In this document: piece after piece, positions 1 to 11,647 of the stretch
Position numbering within the stretch: the stretch's first letter is position 1
Layout: each line of letters starts with the position of its first letter
NCBI GenBank assembly: GCA_003255065.1
Contig: QAOA01001069.1
Coordinates: forward strand, 69,639-133,638
Source of the DNA: Cercis canadensis
Taxonomy: Eukaryota; Streptophyta; Magnoliopsida; Fabales; Fabaceae
DNA: 64,000 bases
Reading direction: 5' to 3'
The notes under the pieces: generated by a model
Seen by the model: the letters and a program-made list of their open reading frames with translations, nothing else
Databases searched by the model: none
Told to the model about the DNA's origin: nothing
Position numbers and translations under genes: made by a program

Positions 1-88
1 CTGCCTATATGGACTATTCTCGATAGCTTCTGGAAGGGGAAGATTAGAGAGATAGAGCCTAGAGGGAACGGTTATTATGATGGAATTT

Positions 89-1431
89 TGTTAAGTGGAT
101 TTTATATCCACTTTTGGGTATTCGTAAGCATATTATTTTGTATGTTTATTGAGTTTTTTCAGTATAAATTAATGTGTTTTGTTATATTGTGTAGGTTTAA
201 GTAAAGTATAAAGGTTTTTGGTCTTAAGACATAAAAAAAAAAGGATAAAATTGAAAACTATGAAAACTATGGTGAAAAAAATAGACTTTTGGAGCTATAT
301 TCCAGCGCTACAGCACCCTAGCCATGCTGCAGTGCACTTGCGCCCCATTTCATGCGCACCAGCACCCGTGCAAGCCAAAATCAAAGAGCAGCAGCGCCCC
401 AGCTCTTCCTATATAACGCCCCAGCCCTCCAAATTGCCATGTTGACCCGAGACAAAGCGCCCCTGCGCTTCTAACCAAGAGCCCCAGTGTCAGTCTTTTA
501 TTTTTTGCAGACGTAATTTAGTTTTTCTAATTGAATTAGGATTATTTGTAAGTAGTATAAATAGATACTTTTAGGTTTTAAGAACTCTCAAAAAACTTTT
601 AGACTTTTAGAAAGCAGAGAAGAGGCAAGACAAGGATTAGAACAATGATTGGTGACAACAAATCTAGGTTTCTACTCTGAGTTTTATTCTTTGTCCCTCT
701 CATCTATCTCTAGATTTTATTCAATTATGTTTTATTTTACTGTTATGAACTAATTTCTTTATAGGGCTACGATGTAGCCTAATTATGAACGATTGTAATT
801 CCTTTTAGAATTAATATATGATTTTATCTTTTTTTCTAATTGAGTGTTTATCTTTGATTTTCATACTTCTAATTGCTTGATCACCAATTAGTTGATAGGT
901 TAATCACAATGAGACCAGAAGGAGATTTGTGTATTTAGTTTATTGGGATAAATATCATAGGTTGCATATAGGATATGGATATACCTTCATGACTTGTGTA
1001 GTCAATTAAAGAGATACATATAATCGAATGAATTTTATAGTTATTCGTAATTCATATAAGAATATAATGAGTTCATAACTTGAAAATATTTTTGTTATAC
1101 ATTCGAAAAGGCTAATAAATAAATTAGGGAATCTTGGCTAGCAATTAAAAAGATAAATCTAGATTAAGAAAATTAGGAATGAAAAACAGGATTAGTTATG
1201 GTGAAATTGGAACTCCTAGGCTTTCTCTCTATTTTAATTCTTGATTTTTATCTGATTTTGCTTACTTTTAGTTTATTCTTGCAATTTCTCCTTAATCAAT
1301 TGATTAGATAAAATTATGATTAATGCAATTTAGGTAATTAATAGCTTTAATCATCGTGGGAACAATAACTCACTTTTATTATATTACTTGTAAGATGATA
1401 GCGTGCATTTGCGCTCCGTTTTCTCACAACA
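89..1431 (+). repeat. Solo LTR of the Athila-like family
   Basis: Starts TGTTAAGTGG and ends TCTCACAACA, and is flanked by a perfect 5-bp target-site duplication AATTT (84-88 and 1432-1436). Its sequence is a diverged, opposite-strand relative of the LTRs at 12658-14065 and 23292-24935: it shares the ATATCCACTTT start, the GC-rich 'gcagcg' block near 300-480, the 'ggctacgatgtagcc' block near 764, and the end. No internal domain adjoins it, so it is best read as a solo LTR left by LTR-LTR recombination. The 75-codon ORF at 218-445 lies inside the LTR and is not a gene. Confidence 0.85.
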
Positions 1432-1436
1432 AATTT

Positions 1437-3199
1437 TATCTCCTAGCTAGATAATTTTTTGTGCTTCGCCTGAGGACGAACATGATTTTTGAAACAAATA
1501 GATTATATCAATTGTTTTCTAAAATTTAAAATTGAGTTTTGATTATTAATAAGTCAATTTTATACAGCTTATCTTGTATTTATCTAACTTGTTAATTGCT
1601 TGTTCTAGAGTTGATTTTTGTGTTTTAATGTTTATTTTGCAAGTTTTTGATTTATGAATGCTTGGAAGTATTTTAAAGCGTATTTCAACATTAAAAAGAG
1701 TAAATTTTGGTTACTTTGCGAATAAGGCAGCAACTTCAGTGCTGCAATCCTTTATGACAAATAGGGACTTTCATGACAAATTTATGACAAAGATATATTT
1801 TTTTTTTATCAACTAAACAGAAAAATAAACAATTAGCTATGACAAATTCTATGACATAAGGATACTTATATATTATAAAATGCATAAATCTTTGTAAGAA
1901 GAAATTATCTCTACATTCAAAAAATATTTGTACTCTAGGCGCCCAACATCATGTAAAACCCGCCAATCCAGTATATGGCATAGTAATAATCATGTGATTG
2001 TAAGAAAGATATATAGAATGAGTATCATCAAAGTTAATTAAATAGTAATATAGCTATTGATATAACCCGTGTATTGCATAGAAATGTAAAGAGTTTTTTT
2101 TTTTTTGAAAAAAATGTTATTGAAAATTTAGAATATGTTGATTATGTTAGGTAAATTGAATAGATTTAATTTCGCAAGATTTTGAAAAATTAAATATGTA
2201 CAAAGTGGTCCAAATAGCATTCAATTAAGAGTGTATGAAATGAAGATAACTTATAGTCTTTTCGATAGAGATAATACAATACCCTTGACTATCCTATTTC
2301 AACTGCTGAATAAACTAGTATCATCAAAGTTTTGTTCAATGGATTTGATCTATAAATTCATGTAATTACAATGCAAAGTATAGTAGCAATTTAAACTATA
2401 ATGTCAAGAGACTGAATTAGTTCATTTACATAAACTAATGTATACATATTCTTTATAATTCCACCTTTTGAAAACTTAAGTATCCTACAAAGTAAATTCT
2501 GACCATTTCATTTTCTTTAGAAATTGCTTTGAGATAATTGATGAATGTTTCTACAAATTAATACCAAGTAATACTAAACAATGCTCATCTCATAGTAACC
2601 TCATAGATCACTACCTGAATTCAAAACAACAGGTCACCGTCCAAAATCAGTATTCTATTACACTACCCTAAATAAGGCAAGGGTAAGGCTAGAAAATTAA
2701 TAGATTCTAACAAAAAATTCCAAATTATAGACCATAACTAAAAAACAACTGTGTTGGTACACAATAAAAACCGAGAAAGAAAAGTTCATGCATCAACAAA
2801 AACCATAATGCATTAACTCCCAAACATTCTGTTGCGTCCAAAGAAACCATAATGCATTAAACATATGAGATTAAAAACTCACAGTTAACTAGAATACGGA
2901 AGAATGAAATTATGCAGTATAACAATACATTTGAAACACATCAAAGATTGCAGTATCCAAAAGAATCAGAAACTTGTTTTGAAGTATGACTAAATTGAGC
3001 TTTGCTAATTTTCAATTGAAAATGATAATGAAGAAATTAAAAGTGATGATGGCTGTGTCAAGGTGGATGTGGTTCTGGAGGTCGATGTCGGTGGGATTTT
3101 AAGATCGGATAGGGGCTCGAATTCAACCTGCATAATGAGCACAAGTGAACTCTGGGCCGGGTGGGGATACTCAAACTCCAAATGTCAAGTTAGATCAGG
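1437..3199. other. AT-rich intergenic DNA, no gene seen
   Basis: No ORF of note and no recognisable RNA gene or transposon end. The last 150 bases or so (about 3040-3199) are more GC-rich and, together with the sequence after 4258, resemble an older LTR or promoter-like repeat that was split by the miniature element at 3205-4253. That is an impression, not a demonstrated repeat. Confidence 0.4.
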
Positions 3200-3204
3200 G
3201 TGAA

Positions 3205-3430
3205 TGATGCAACAGGGAACTAAGAACTGGTTTATTGATGATTGATTACTTTACAGTGCAACCTAACACACTTATATAACCAAAAGGCCACAAGACTCCT
3301 ACTAAACAACTACTATCCAATATGATAATAATACTAATTGAAAGATAACTAGGGAACTATAATAATAACAATAGACAAGGATAAAAGACCTATCTACCCA
3401 TAACTCCTATAGCCCATGTTTATCGTATCA
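3205..3430 (-). repeat. 3' LTR of the miniature element
   Basis: 226 bp. It matches the copy at 4048-4253 almost throughout, apart from a short extra stretch (around 3253-3275) that the other copy lacks. The polypurine tract on the minus strand directly abuts its right end. Confidence 0.85.
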
Positions 3431-3444
3431 TTCCTCCCCTTTTC
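3431..3444 (-). other. Polypurine tract of the miniature element
   Basis: Reads GAAAAGGGGAGGAA on the minus strand immediately before the LTR start TGATACG. A second, very similar tract followed by TGATACAACCC lies at about 3554-3571, so the 3' end of the internal region looks partly duplicated. Confidence 0.7.
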
Positions 3445-3560
3445 AAGTAGTTCCTTGTCCGCAAGGAACATACATTCTAATTAAGAGATCATTACTAATT
3501 CTAATAGATAATTAATAAGGATAATCCAAACTATATAAAAGAAAACTATTTAGGGTTGTA

Positions 3561-4055
3561 TCATCCCTCCCCCTTTCTAGGAAGACCTTGTCCCCAAGGT
3601 TTGTCTTCGGAAGAGGCAATGAGGCCTTCATTCTTGCACTTGTTGAGGAAGGCATCATTAGCTACTAAAACTTCTTTTGGTGGCAGATTCAAAACTTGGA
3701 CTATAAAGGGCAATCCTTCAAAAGTTGTGGTTATTTGATTCACGTGGATGTTATTTTCAAAAGGTGTGCCTTCTAAGGGGATATCGATTGGCAACATTTC
3801 CTTTTGAAAACCTTTCATTGATGGCTTGGTTGACAAAGCTTCCTTCAATGTGTTTTCTTGAGATAATCCTTCTCCTTCGTCTTCCTTCAAATGCTCAAGA
3901 TACTCTTTGAGGTTCTTTTGTATTTCAGCACAACTTTGCCTTATTTCAGCCCATTTTTGCTCCACTTTATTGAAGAGGTGCTCTATTTTAAGAAGACTTT
4001 CTACTAGGTGTTGATCCATGGTGGTGGGTGATGGCTCTGATACCAAATGATGCAA
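3561..4055 (-). CDS. ORF inside the miniature LTR element, unknown function
   Basis: 164 codons if the first ATG is used. That ATG lies in the LTR, just before the primer-binding site, so the second methionine (starting MDQHLVES) is the more sensible start, giving about 152 aa. The protein is hydrophilic. Residues 1-60 are rich in Glu, Lys and Leu with a heptad-like pattern (LLKIEHLF, EIQKNLKEYLEHLKED), suggesting a coiled coil. I see no CCHC knuckle, protease DTG or RT motif. It could be a remnant of the coiled-coil N-terminus of a gypsy-type gag, or a captured host fragment. It ends within the second purine-rich tract. The uninterrupted frame may simply reflect a young insertion. Confidence 0.45.
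   Translation of the reverse strand: MHHLVSEPSPTTMDQHLVESLLKIEHLFNKVEQKWAEIRQSCAEIQKNLKEYLEHLKEDEGEGLSQENTLKEALSTKPSMKGFQKEMLPIDIPLEGTPFENNIHVNQITTTFEGLPFIVQVLNLPPKEVLVANDAFLNKCKNEGLIASSEDKPWGQGLPRKGEG
4033..4045 (-). other. Primer-binding site, initiator tRNA-Met type
   Basis: Minus-strand TGGTATCAGAGCC, the standard plant PBS complementary to tRNA-iMet, separated from the 5' LTR (4048-4253) by two bases. Confidence 0.85.
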
Positions 4056-4253
4056 CAGGGAACTAAGAACTGGTTTATTGATGATTGATTACTTTACAAT
4101 AACCAAAAGGCCACAAGACTCCTACTAAACAACTACTACCCAATATGATAATAATACTAATTGAAAGATAACTAGGGAACTATAATAATAATAATAGATA
4201 AGGATAAGAGACCTATCTACCCATAACTCCTATAGCTCATGTTTATCGTATCA
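4048..4253 (-). repeat. 5' LTR of the miniature element
   Basis: 206 bp, with the same termini as the copy at 3205-3430. The TSD GTGAA follows at 4254-4258. Confidence 0.85.
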
Positions 4254-4258
4254 GTGAA

Positions 4259-5545
4259 CTAAAAGGGAATAATCAATGAAGAGAGAAGAAAAGTCCTTCT
4301 ACCTATTTGAGGGGGTATTTATAGGATGAAAGATGCATGGGGTTTGGGTGGTAAATTAGGCATTTAGGCCTAAATGAGCCAAGGCCATTATGCGCCTTAG
4401 CAAAGGATATCAACAAAAAGAAATTGAGATGAATTGACAAACTTAGCAAGATGATAAACAAATCCAGAATACAATCAAATAATTGACAGACAAACAATAG
4501 AATAAGGTCAACATGCTCTTAGATGCAAAACCTTATTAGATTGACAGAAAAAAAAAAAAAAAAGGAAAAACTCATTTACCTTAAAAATTTCCCACAAAGA
4601 AAAACCATACACATCTGCAATATTTTATGGAAAAAAAATTCTCTTGTATCTAGGAGTAGTGACATACAAAAATTGAATCTCAAAGCAACCATTTGAACAT
4701 GCATTAATATTCATCCCTAATTTCTAATTTATTAAGAGAATTTCAGGTAAAATATTTGAAATGACAACACCATGTAAGTGAAAACATGATTCTTTCGCAA
4801 CCATTTGAACGTGATTAGTATTCATCTCTAAGTATAAAACTTGATTTAATAGTACCTCCTCAGCCATGCCGTCTATTTCTTTATCTTTCATGATTTTCAA
4901 TCCCGCAAAACATGAAATGGAAGAGAAAGAAATAACTGAAAAGATAGGCATATTATAGAAACAGAAACTGACAAAGACTCCTTAAATTGTAGTAAATCAT
5001 TAAAGCAGCTAAATAAAATTCACGAATTTAACCTACCCTGAATAGGTTATATTAGAATCAAACTCATCATATTCCGAAAACTAAAAAATGGTATTCTTCT
5101 ACCACAAAATGACACAGATGAAAGAAGAAATAGATTTTAATGTCACGCATTAATGAAAGCATACCATCTGAATATTATATAGTTAGGAAGATTCAAAGTG
5201 AAACAAAACAAAGAAGAAAGAATTAGGGGGACTAAGCAAAATTGGAGTGTTAAAAAAGGCCGTACCTCTCCAAATTATAGTTTCAATAGTAACTATTCTC
5301 AAAATACTTGAAAGTATTTTACATCAAGATGATAGCAAAGAAATACAGTTTAATATATCATATAAATTAGAAACATTTCCACCTACTCCAGCCAACATAA
5401 TAAATGAAAAATACTCAAAATCATGAAGAATACCTATTCTTGCACAAAAATAAACAAAACCTTCTCTGTTGTCCACATGTCTCACATCCTGGTAATCTAT
5501 TAATTCATTACATTCCATAGAAACAAAATGCAAGATCAGCAGCAA
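4259..5545. other. AT-rich intergenic DNA, no gene seen
   Basis: No convincing gene. A motif 'caaccatttgaac' followed by 'attcatc' occurs twice about 110 bp apart (about 4687 and 4800), hinting at a small old duplication. The short minus-strand ORF at 4724-4951 spans it and has no recognisable domain. A poly-A run lies at about 4550-4563. Confidence 0.35.
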
Positions 5546-5559
5546 CATTACAAGAAAAC

Positions 5560-5805
5560 AACTGTTTACTGATGGACAAAATCCGTGAGAAAGCATGTAG
5601 TTACGAAATTTCTCATGGACTCTACAATGAGAAAAAAACCCTCGTGACAAAATGATGTTCTCACGGGAAAATTTGTCCGTGAGAATTTTCTCACGGATAC
5701 ACACAGGGAACGTGTGAGACTTTCTCACGGCCTGATGTTCGTGAGAAATTTCTTTTGAACATCTATCAAGAAAAATTCTGTGAAAAAATAATTTTTTTTT
5801 GTCCA
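5560..5805. repeat. CACTA left subterminal repeat array
   Basis: Multiple copies of the TTCTCACGG / CCGTGAGAA motif in both orientations within 250 bp of the left terminus, mirrored by the array at 11648-12015. Confidence 0.8.
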
Positions 5806-5956
5806 AAAAATTAGTTATGAATTTTAATTAAATTGAAAAAAAAATGGGATAAAATAGAGAGAAATATAATAAAAAAATTATTCAAATGTAATTACAATTA
5901 AATATAAAAAATGTTATACAATGAAAATAAGTAAAAAAAATGTACAACCAAATGCC

Positions 5957-8900
5957 CTAATTGTCCGCATTGTTGTCTGCATCCAAGTCCTAGACTGCAT
6001 CATCATCGTTGTTAGTTGTGGCAGTGCAGTCATAGCAGCAACTTGAGAATGATGTAGTATCTGTGCCAACGTTGCAGCGAGGTCCTCAGTGGATGAGCCG
6101 GAGGACACCCAAAGACAGGTGTCGCAACATCCCTTTTGGAGCGCGATGCGGAGCGGCGAAACCCCTCACAAGAAAAGTAAAAGATAAGGTGTATGATATG
6201 ATGCAAAAGAAGGGAGTCGCCACCAATCGTTTTATTCTATTTTTAAACAAATGGAATGATGCAATTAGACACCTAAAAAAAGGAAAGGTCTGCGTTTGCA
6301 GAGTTTGGATTCAGGGGTTGATTACGTGTAGGGAAGATGTTAGCACCCTACAACACCTGTTCTTAGATCGATTACCTATTTATTTTTTTGTTATCTCAAA
6401 GTGAATTAAATTGGTCCTAACATTATATTTTAAATTAACATTGCTAGGTCTCGCCAGTCCTTTTGGCAAAACCTAAAGGATGCCTCAAGACTATTAGGTG
6501 GAGTTCGTGATTGTCATTACAATCCTCCCCTAATCTATTCTATTATGAGCAAGTTTTAACATTTTTATTATGCATGTTGAAAAATGAGTTTGAGATTTGT
6601 GACAAAAGATATTTTTATTGAAGGTCTTTCTTTAGTCCACTAGTACATCTAGAAAGGTTAAAGGGACACTCCTCACCTCCAAAATGTTAAGGAGTCGCTT
6701 TCATCACAACAATCCTCAATTATTCCCTCATCGGTATTTTTAATCCACATCTTTAGGTAAATAAAAGTATGATATTATGCATAGAGAAGATTTTTTTGGA
6801 GAATTATGCATAGAAAATATTTTTATCAGGAGTTAGTCTCAAGCTCCACTAGTACCTCTGGCAAAACTAGAGAAACCCCTTTACTTCTGAAATGTCAAAA
6901 TATTGCTATCATTATAGCTAATTTTGATTATTCCCTCGTCTGTAATCTTATTCTAGCACAAGTAAAAACAATGATGATGTGAATTACAATGTAACAAATA
7001 AATGCTAGAAAGACAATAATTGAAAAGGTAAAAACGATATTGGGAATTTCATTGGTCATACCATTACCTCTGGAATAACCAAGAAATTTATCCCTCACCT
7101 CAAGAATATTAGGAAAAATTGTCAACACAATTATTCCCTAACTTAATTCGTCGTTGGGCTAAAATTTTATTTCATTCACAAGGTAAAATGAGAATAATCA
7201 TAACAATGTAACACATGGGGTTAAAAAAAAATTAAAAGCATAACATAATAATAATAATTATTATCACTAAACAAATAACTAATTTACACATTAATAATAG
7301 GCATTTCATCAAAGAAAAACTAAAAAAAAAAAAAAAGACTAACACTAACATTAGGCCTAATTCAAATAGTATTGAAACAAAAAGCTAAGGAAATAAAAAG
7401 AAGAGTTGGCCAAAAGCCCATCTCGTAGGTCTTGTCCATCAAGCCCAAAATGGCGGCAAAAAAGGAAAAAATTGATCTAACACATAAGGAACAAAGACCT
7501 AAACCAAAAATAAACCCACTAATAAAATGAAATAGACCATGTTCAGAGGCCCAACAAACAAATGACCCAAATACATAACCAAAACATATCAGCCCAAACA
7601 AGAACAAAAGGCAAACAAAAATAAACCAAAAGAGAAACCAAATTCTGGCCCAGCCATTCAATATCCAAAATATTAACACCAAAATGGAAGAAAGAAACCA
7701 GCATATACAACAACAAAAGTGGCTTCAGTCCGTGATAATGAAATATAAAGTAAACAAGACCCAAAGAAATGAAGTCCAAACAATTTGGAATTTGGCCTCA
7801 TACAATAAAACCAAATAAACAAACTAAAACAAAAACAAACAAAAGCATTAAAAGAAGAAAAATGCATAAAGTTCATCAGGGAAGAAAAACGCTACACACA
7901 AAGAGAGGCAAGGCAAAAAAACGGAGAAGAGAATCGCCACCCACATCTCCTCCTCCCACCCCCCCCCCCCCCCNCCCCACTCTGAATCCAAGGCTTGGCT
8001 TTGCTTTTCAACCAACAATGGCTATGGTAAGGTTTTCTCTCTTAAACTCTCAAAAGTTTCTCTCTTTCCTTCTCTTGAAACTTTGTTTCTCTCTCTAAAA
8101 ATCTCTTTCTCTTTCTAAAAATATTTCTCTCTTTCTAAAAAATCCTCACTCTAACCAGTTTCCTTCTCTAAAATGGAAGATGGGTATGAGGTTGGATGCT
8201 TTATTGGCTAAAAAGAAAAAAGCTAATTCTCTCTCTTTTCCAAATCGGTTTCTCTCTCTAAAAGAGTGTTTCTTTCTCTACTTTGGGATTTTTTTCTTTC
8301 TTGTTGAAAAAAAATACAGGGAATGGGAATGAGAATGGGGGTTGTTGTGTGTGCTATGTGTAGTGCAACAATAATGAAATTTTAGCAAAGAAAAATGAAA
8401 ACTGAGCAATAATATTGATACTTGCATCGTGAGTGTTGCTATGCTGCCCAAATTTTTTGGAATTTACTCTATTTGCTTCTCTTTATTTTGTTTCAGATTT
8501 CCAATTCTCTCTATGTCTTCTTATCCTCACTGCATCTCACAGTGGTTCTTCTCCTTTGTTACTGTGTATTTCTCTCTTTGTATCTTCGTACTTCTCTCTC
8601 TGGTGTCCTGGTGTGTGTCCTTGCTCTGCTTGGGGAGACCCATTTTATAGCTAGAACTGTGATTAATTTCTCATATATGTTAAACTCTTCTTCTCCCATT
8701 TGCAGGTTGTATAGCCAAATGAGGCACTGGTGGCCAATTTTCAAATGGGTGTGTCATCTTGTAGTGGCAATGGAGTTGGCTAGTAGAAAATGCCAAAGGT
8801 TGCTTTTGTTGCACTTTGATCTCTTTTGTCATTTTTTGGACAATATCTTTTACTTTGAAAAAAATAGGAAATACCTTATGTAACCCATTTGATTTGTATT

Positions 8901-10431
8901 TATTCTTTCTGTTTTTTTTTTTTTTGTAATATCTGGGACATTTGAATAAAAATAAAAATAAAACCAATATACCCATAAGTGCAAATTTGGGTATCAACAA
9001 CAGGTATACACTACTATCTTGTAAGTCTCAAGCTCCTAGACCCATTGCATTAGGGCGGCCACCTGTGACAGCACTTCTGACAGGCAAGGATCTGGCTACT
9101 GGGAAGGCTGGGTCATAGGTGGTTAGGCCGAGTCCAACACACTAGCCTTAGAGCCTAGGCCATAAATGCGGCCCTTCTTGTTCTTGCTGCCACCAACATT
9201 AAGCCATAGCTAGGTGTCGTCCAAAGAAGAAGAAGAGGACTGGGCTTGACTCTCAGACCGGTGCCTCTAAAACTCAGTTTGCACAGATGAAAGTGGCACA
9301 TTAGTACTGAAATATATACATCTATAGAACTAACATAAACATTAATTAACTTGAAAATTACTTACATAAGTGGAATGAGCCCGTAGATGGACCCAACCCT
9401 TGCTAGAACTATGCTGGAGGTGACAAAAGACCTCTGGTGCATTGGGTTCTCTCCCCAACTCCTTCGTTTACAAAAAAGTGCAAGCGTTAGTAAACATAAA
9501 TTAATATAATTTTAAATTAACTGTAAAATTAAACTACGTTATTAAATGAAAAACTTACCAGCATCTATTTGTGTTCAGAGACAGTTATGGAACTGCTTCT
9601 ATGATAACACCTTCCCTGATCCAAGGATCGGTTCTTATTGTTTCACTCAGGCACCACCTTGTACTGTGTAGAGTCCCATTTCGATCTTAGGGCCTCTAAA
9701 ACAATAGGGCTCAACCATTCTCCCTTTGTCTACCTTATCCTGATGTCTGGGAAAGAGGCGTGGATATTATCACTGCATTTTGAAAACCAGATTTTACAAA
9801 CTTGGCTTTCATGTTACAAGTCCTATATATATTTCCTCTGCATTAGAAAACAAAATATCACGATTAGTAAACATTAAAATGAAGTTACTTTAAAATAAAG
9901 TAAAATTAATTAAGCAGAAATTATTACCTTGAATTTAGTCCACCTCGATTCCTTCACCTCATCAGGAACAAAAGTGAAGTCTAGCCACGCATCCTCATAT
10001 TTCAACTTATAAATAATTGAAAGATAGTGGACAAGATCCTTGGAAGGAAGAAAGCTGCAAAAACAAAAAATTATTATCAGTACATGAACTATAAACGGTA
10101 AAAAAATACAGGTCTTAGGATTAACTTACCCCTTCTTCCTGTGTGGAAATATCCACAAGCGACCATCAACCGCTCTGGCACTGGGTGAGGGTGAGTCTAA
10201 GATGGTCGGACTTTGGTGAGACGACCCTCCAGCCGCTGATGATGCACTCCCCGGGGTTGCAGCTCCTGACCTCTCATACGTCGCAGTGGGCGACGGTGTG
10301 CGTGCCCACCCCGGGGTTGGCATTAATAAGGGCAAGGCCAGCTTGGTCTAAGATGGTTGAGCAATAGCCTTCCCTTTGTTCGTCTTAGAGGGCACATCTA
10401 CTGAAGATGAACACCGTGGAAGCTTTGACAT
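5957..10431 (-). pseudogene. Transposase_24-like (Ptta/En/Spm family) CACTA gene, broken
   Basis: Pieces appear in order on the minus strand. The N-terminus begins MSKLPRCSSSVD at 10431 and continues, after one stop at about 10349, to DGRLWIFPHRKKG near 10126. A block SFLPSKDLVHYLSII..YEDAWLDFTFVP at about 10055-9930 follows. Next come EWLSPIVLEALRSKW and NKNRSLDQ at about 9720-9590, the conserved KNKKGRIYGLGSKAS near 9170, and an acidic C-terminal tail LDADNNADN with its stop at 5957. These match the order of plant Transposase_24 proteins. Introns probably separate the blocks. Several in-frame stops and at least one frameshift break the gene, and the 2.88 kb element at 6120-8999 splits its 3' part. 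The family is thought to bind subterminal repeats and assist transposition. Confidence 0.65.
6120..8999. mobile_element. Large solo LTR (or LTR-flanked remnant) nested in the CACTA element
   Basis: A 2,880-bp insertion starting TGTCGCAACATCCC and ending GGGTATCAACA, with a perfect 5-bp TSD ACAGG (6115-6119 and 9000-9004). The TG...CA ends and 5-bp TSD indicate LTR-retrotransposon integration. I see no pair of direct terminal repeats, PBS or pol remains, so a single very long LTR is the simplest reading. It contains 'ggagtcgccaccaatc' near 6212, a motif I recall as common in plant LTR-type repeats, a poly-C run with an N at 7974, and CT-rich 'ctctctttctaaaa' repeats at 8030-8290. The scattered small ORFs are not genes. 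Confidence 0.65.
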
Positions 10432-10481
10432 CTATCATACAATTTAAATATTAAGAAGAATATAATTTATACATAAAATAA

Positions 10482-11013
10482 CAAACCCCTAAACCCTAAA
10501 CTCTAATCCCCAAACCCTAACCTTAAACCTTTAAACCATAACCACTAACTTTAAACCATAACCCTAACCTTAAACTCAACCTCAAACCCTAAATACTAAA
10601 CCGTAAACCCGAACCTTAAACCCTATCAAAAATTTGGTAGACTCTCCCTTAAAACTAGAGTAATCCAGGAATTCAAAATGTCACACAATTACACAAGAAC
10701 CCAAAACAAAATAGCAATTTATTCAAAAACTAACAATTACACAACTATATTGGTAAAAATTACACAACAATAGGCAAAATTACAAAAATTAACAAAATTA
10801 ATAAATAAATTCGCACATAACAAAACCCTAAGTCACAAATCCTAAATCCTTAAACCATAACCTCTAAAACCCTTAAATCCCAAATCTTAAACCCTAAATC
10901 ACTAAACCTTATACCTTGAATCACTAAACCTTAACTCTTAAATCCTAAACCCCCAAACCCTAAATCACTAAACCCTAACCCTTAAATTTTAAACCCTAAC
11001 CCCTAAACCATAT
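10482..11013. repeat. Degenerate interstitial telomere-like repeats (CCCTAAA variants)
   Basis: Two blocks (about 10482-10630 and 10835-11013) are dominated by imperfect aaaccctaa-type units, variants of the plant telomeric CCCTAAA repeat, separated by ordinary AT-rich sequence. Both lie inside the CACTA element, upstream of its transposase gene on the minus strand. The heavy degeneracy and internal position argue against a chromosome end. Confidence 0.7.
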
Positions 11014-11647
11014 TGTAAACAATTCAATGGCAAATTAATCCATATTGTAGAATTCAACAACAATCAACAATTCAACAGAAATTAAGCCACAAGTTAAATG
11101 TCATAATCCAACAAATTCAACCATACAATTAATAATTCAATGCCAAATTAAGCCACAACTTAAACCAAATTAAATACCCAACATAAATTAATAGGCAAAT
11201 TAGGGTTCTTTTGCATTGTCTTATATAATTCCTCAATTCAAACACCTAAACCGAATTCTTCATGAGTTAATTCCTCAATTACCGAAATCAATTCAGCATA
11301 AAAATCTCCCATTCCTAACAACAAATTAACTCAAATTTAAACCCATCCAAATCAATCAAATACTTCAAGCTCAAATAAACCCCAAACCCTAGACTAAATG
11401 CCATACATATCGAGTTAAAGAGAGTGAGACTGAGACTGATAGAGGGTAAGACCGAGTGAAGGAGGCCACCGGAGCAAAATCACCGTTATCCAAGAATCAG
11501 GAATCACCACATGAGTTCTTTAACTGGTTTGGAATTGAGGAAAACATGGATTGGGCTTAGGGTTGCATATCATATGAGAGTAGGAGAGAAGAAAGAGTGA
11601 AGCTCGCACAAGCAAAGTGAAAGAAATCAGAGAACATAAAACCCAGA

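Larger units (their letters stand above)
3205..4253 (-). mobile_element. Miniature LTR retrotransposon (TRIM / TR-GAG-like), complete
   Basis: A 1,049-bp element with two direct terminal repeats (3205-3430 and 4048-4253), both starting TGATGCAACAGGG and ending CGTATCA on the plus strand, and a perfect 5-bp TSD GTGAA (3200-3204 and 4254-4258). Read on the minus strand it has a primer-binding site, TGGTATCAGAGCC, matching the 3' end of initiator tRNA-Met, two bases inside the right LTR, and a purine tract (GAAAAGGGGAGGAA) abutting the left LTR. The internal region carries one 164-codon ORF but no protease, RT or integrase. It must have been mobilised by proteins of another element. Confidence 0.9.

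Noticed and set aside
3205-4253. Host gene on the minus strand (164-aa ORF)
   Set aside because: The ORF is enclosed by LTRs, PBS, PPT and TSD, and its first ATG lies in the LTR. It is transposon content unless homologues outside the element are found.
8422-8883. 153-codon hydrophobic plus ORF inside the 2.88 kb element
   Set aside because: Apparent membrane segments come from CT/T-rich repeat DNA. The overlapping frames give equally long ORFs.
10482-11013. Chromosome end or subtelomere
   Set aside because: The repeats are heavily degenerate, split in two blocks and enclosed within a defined transposon with TSD.
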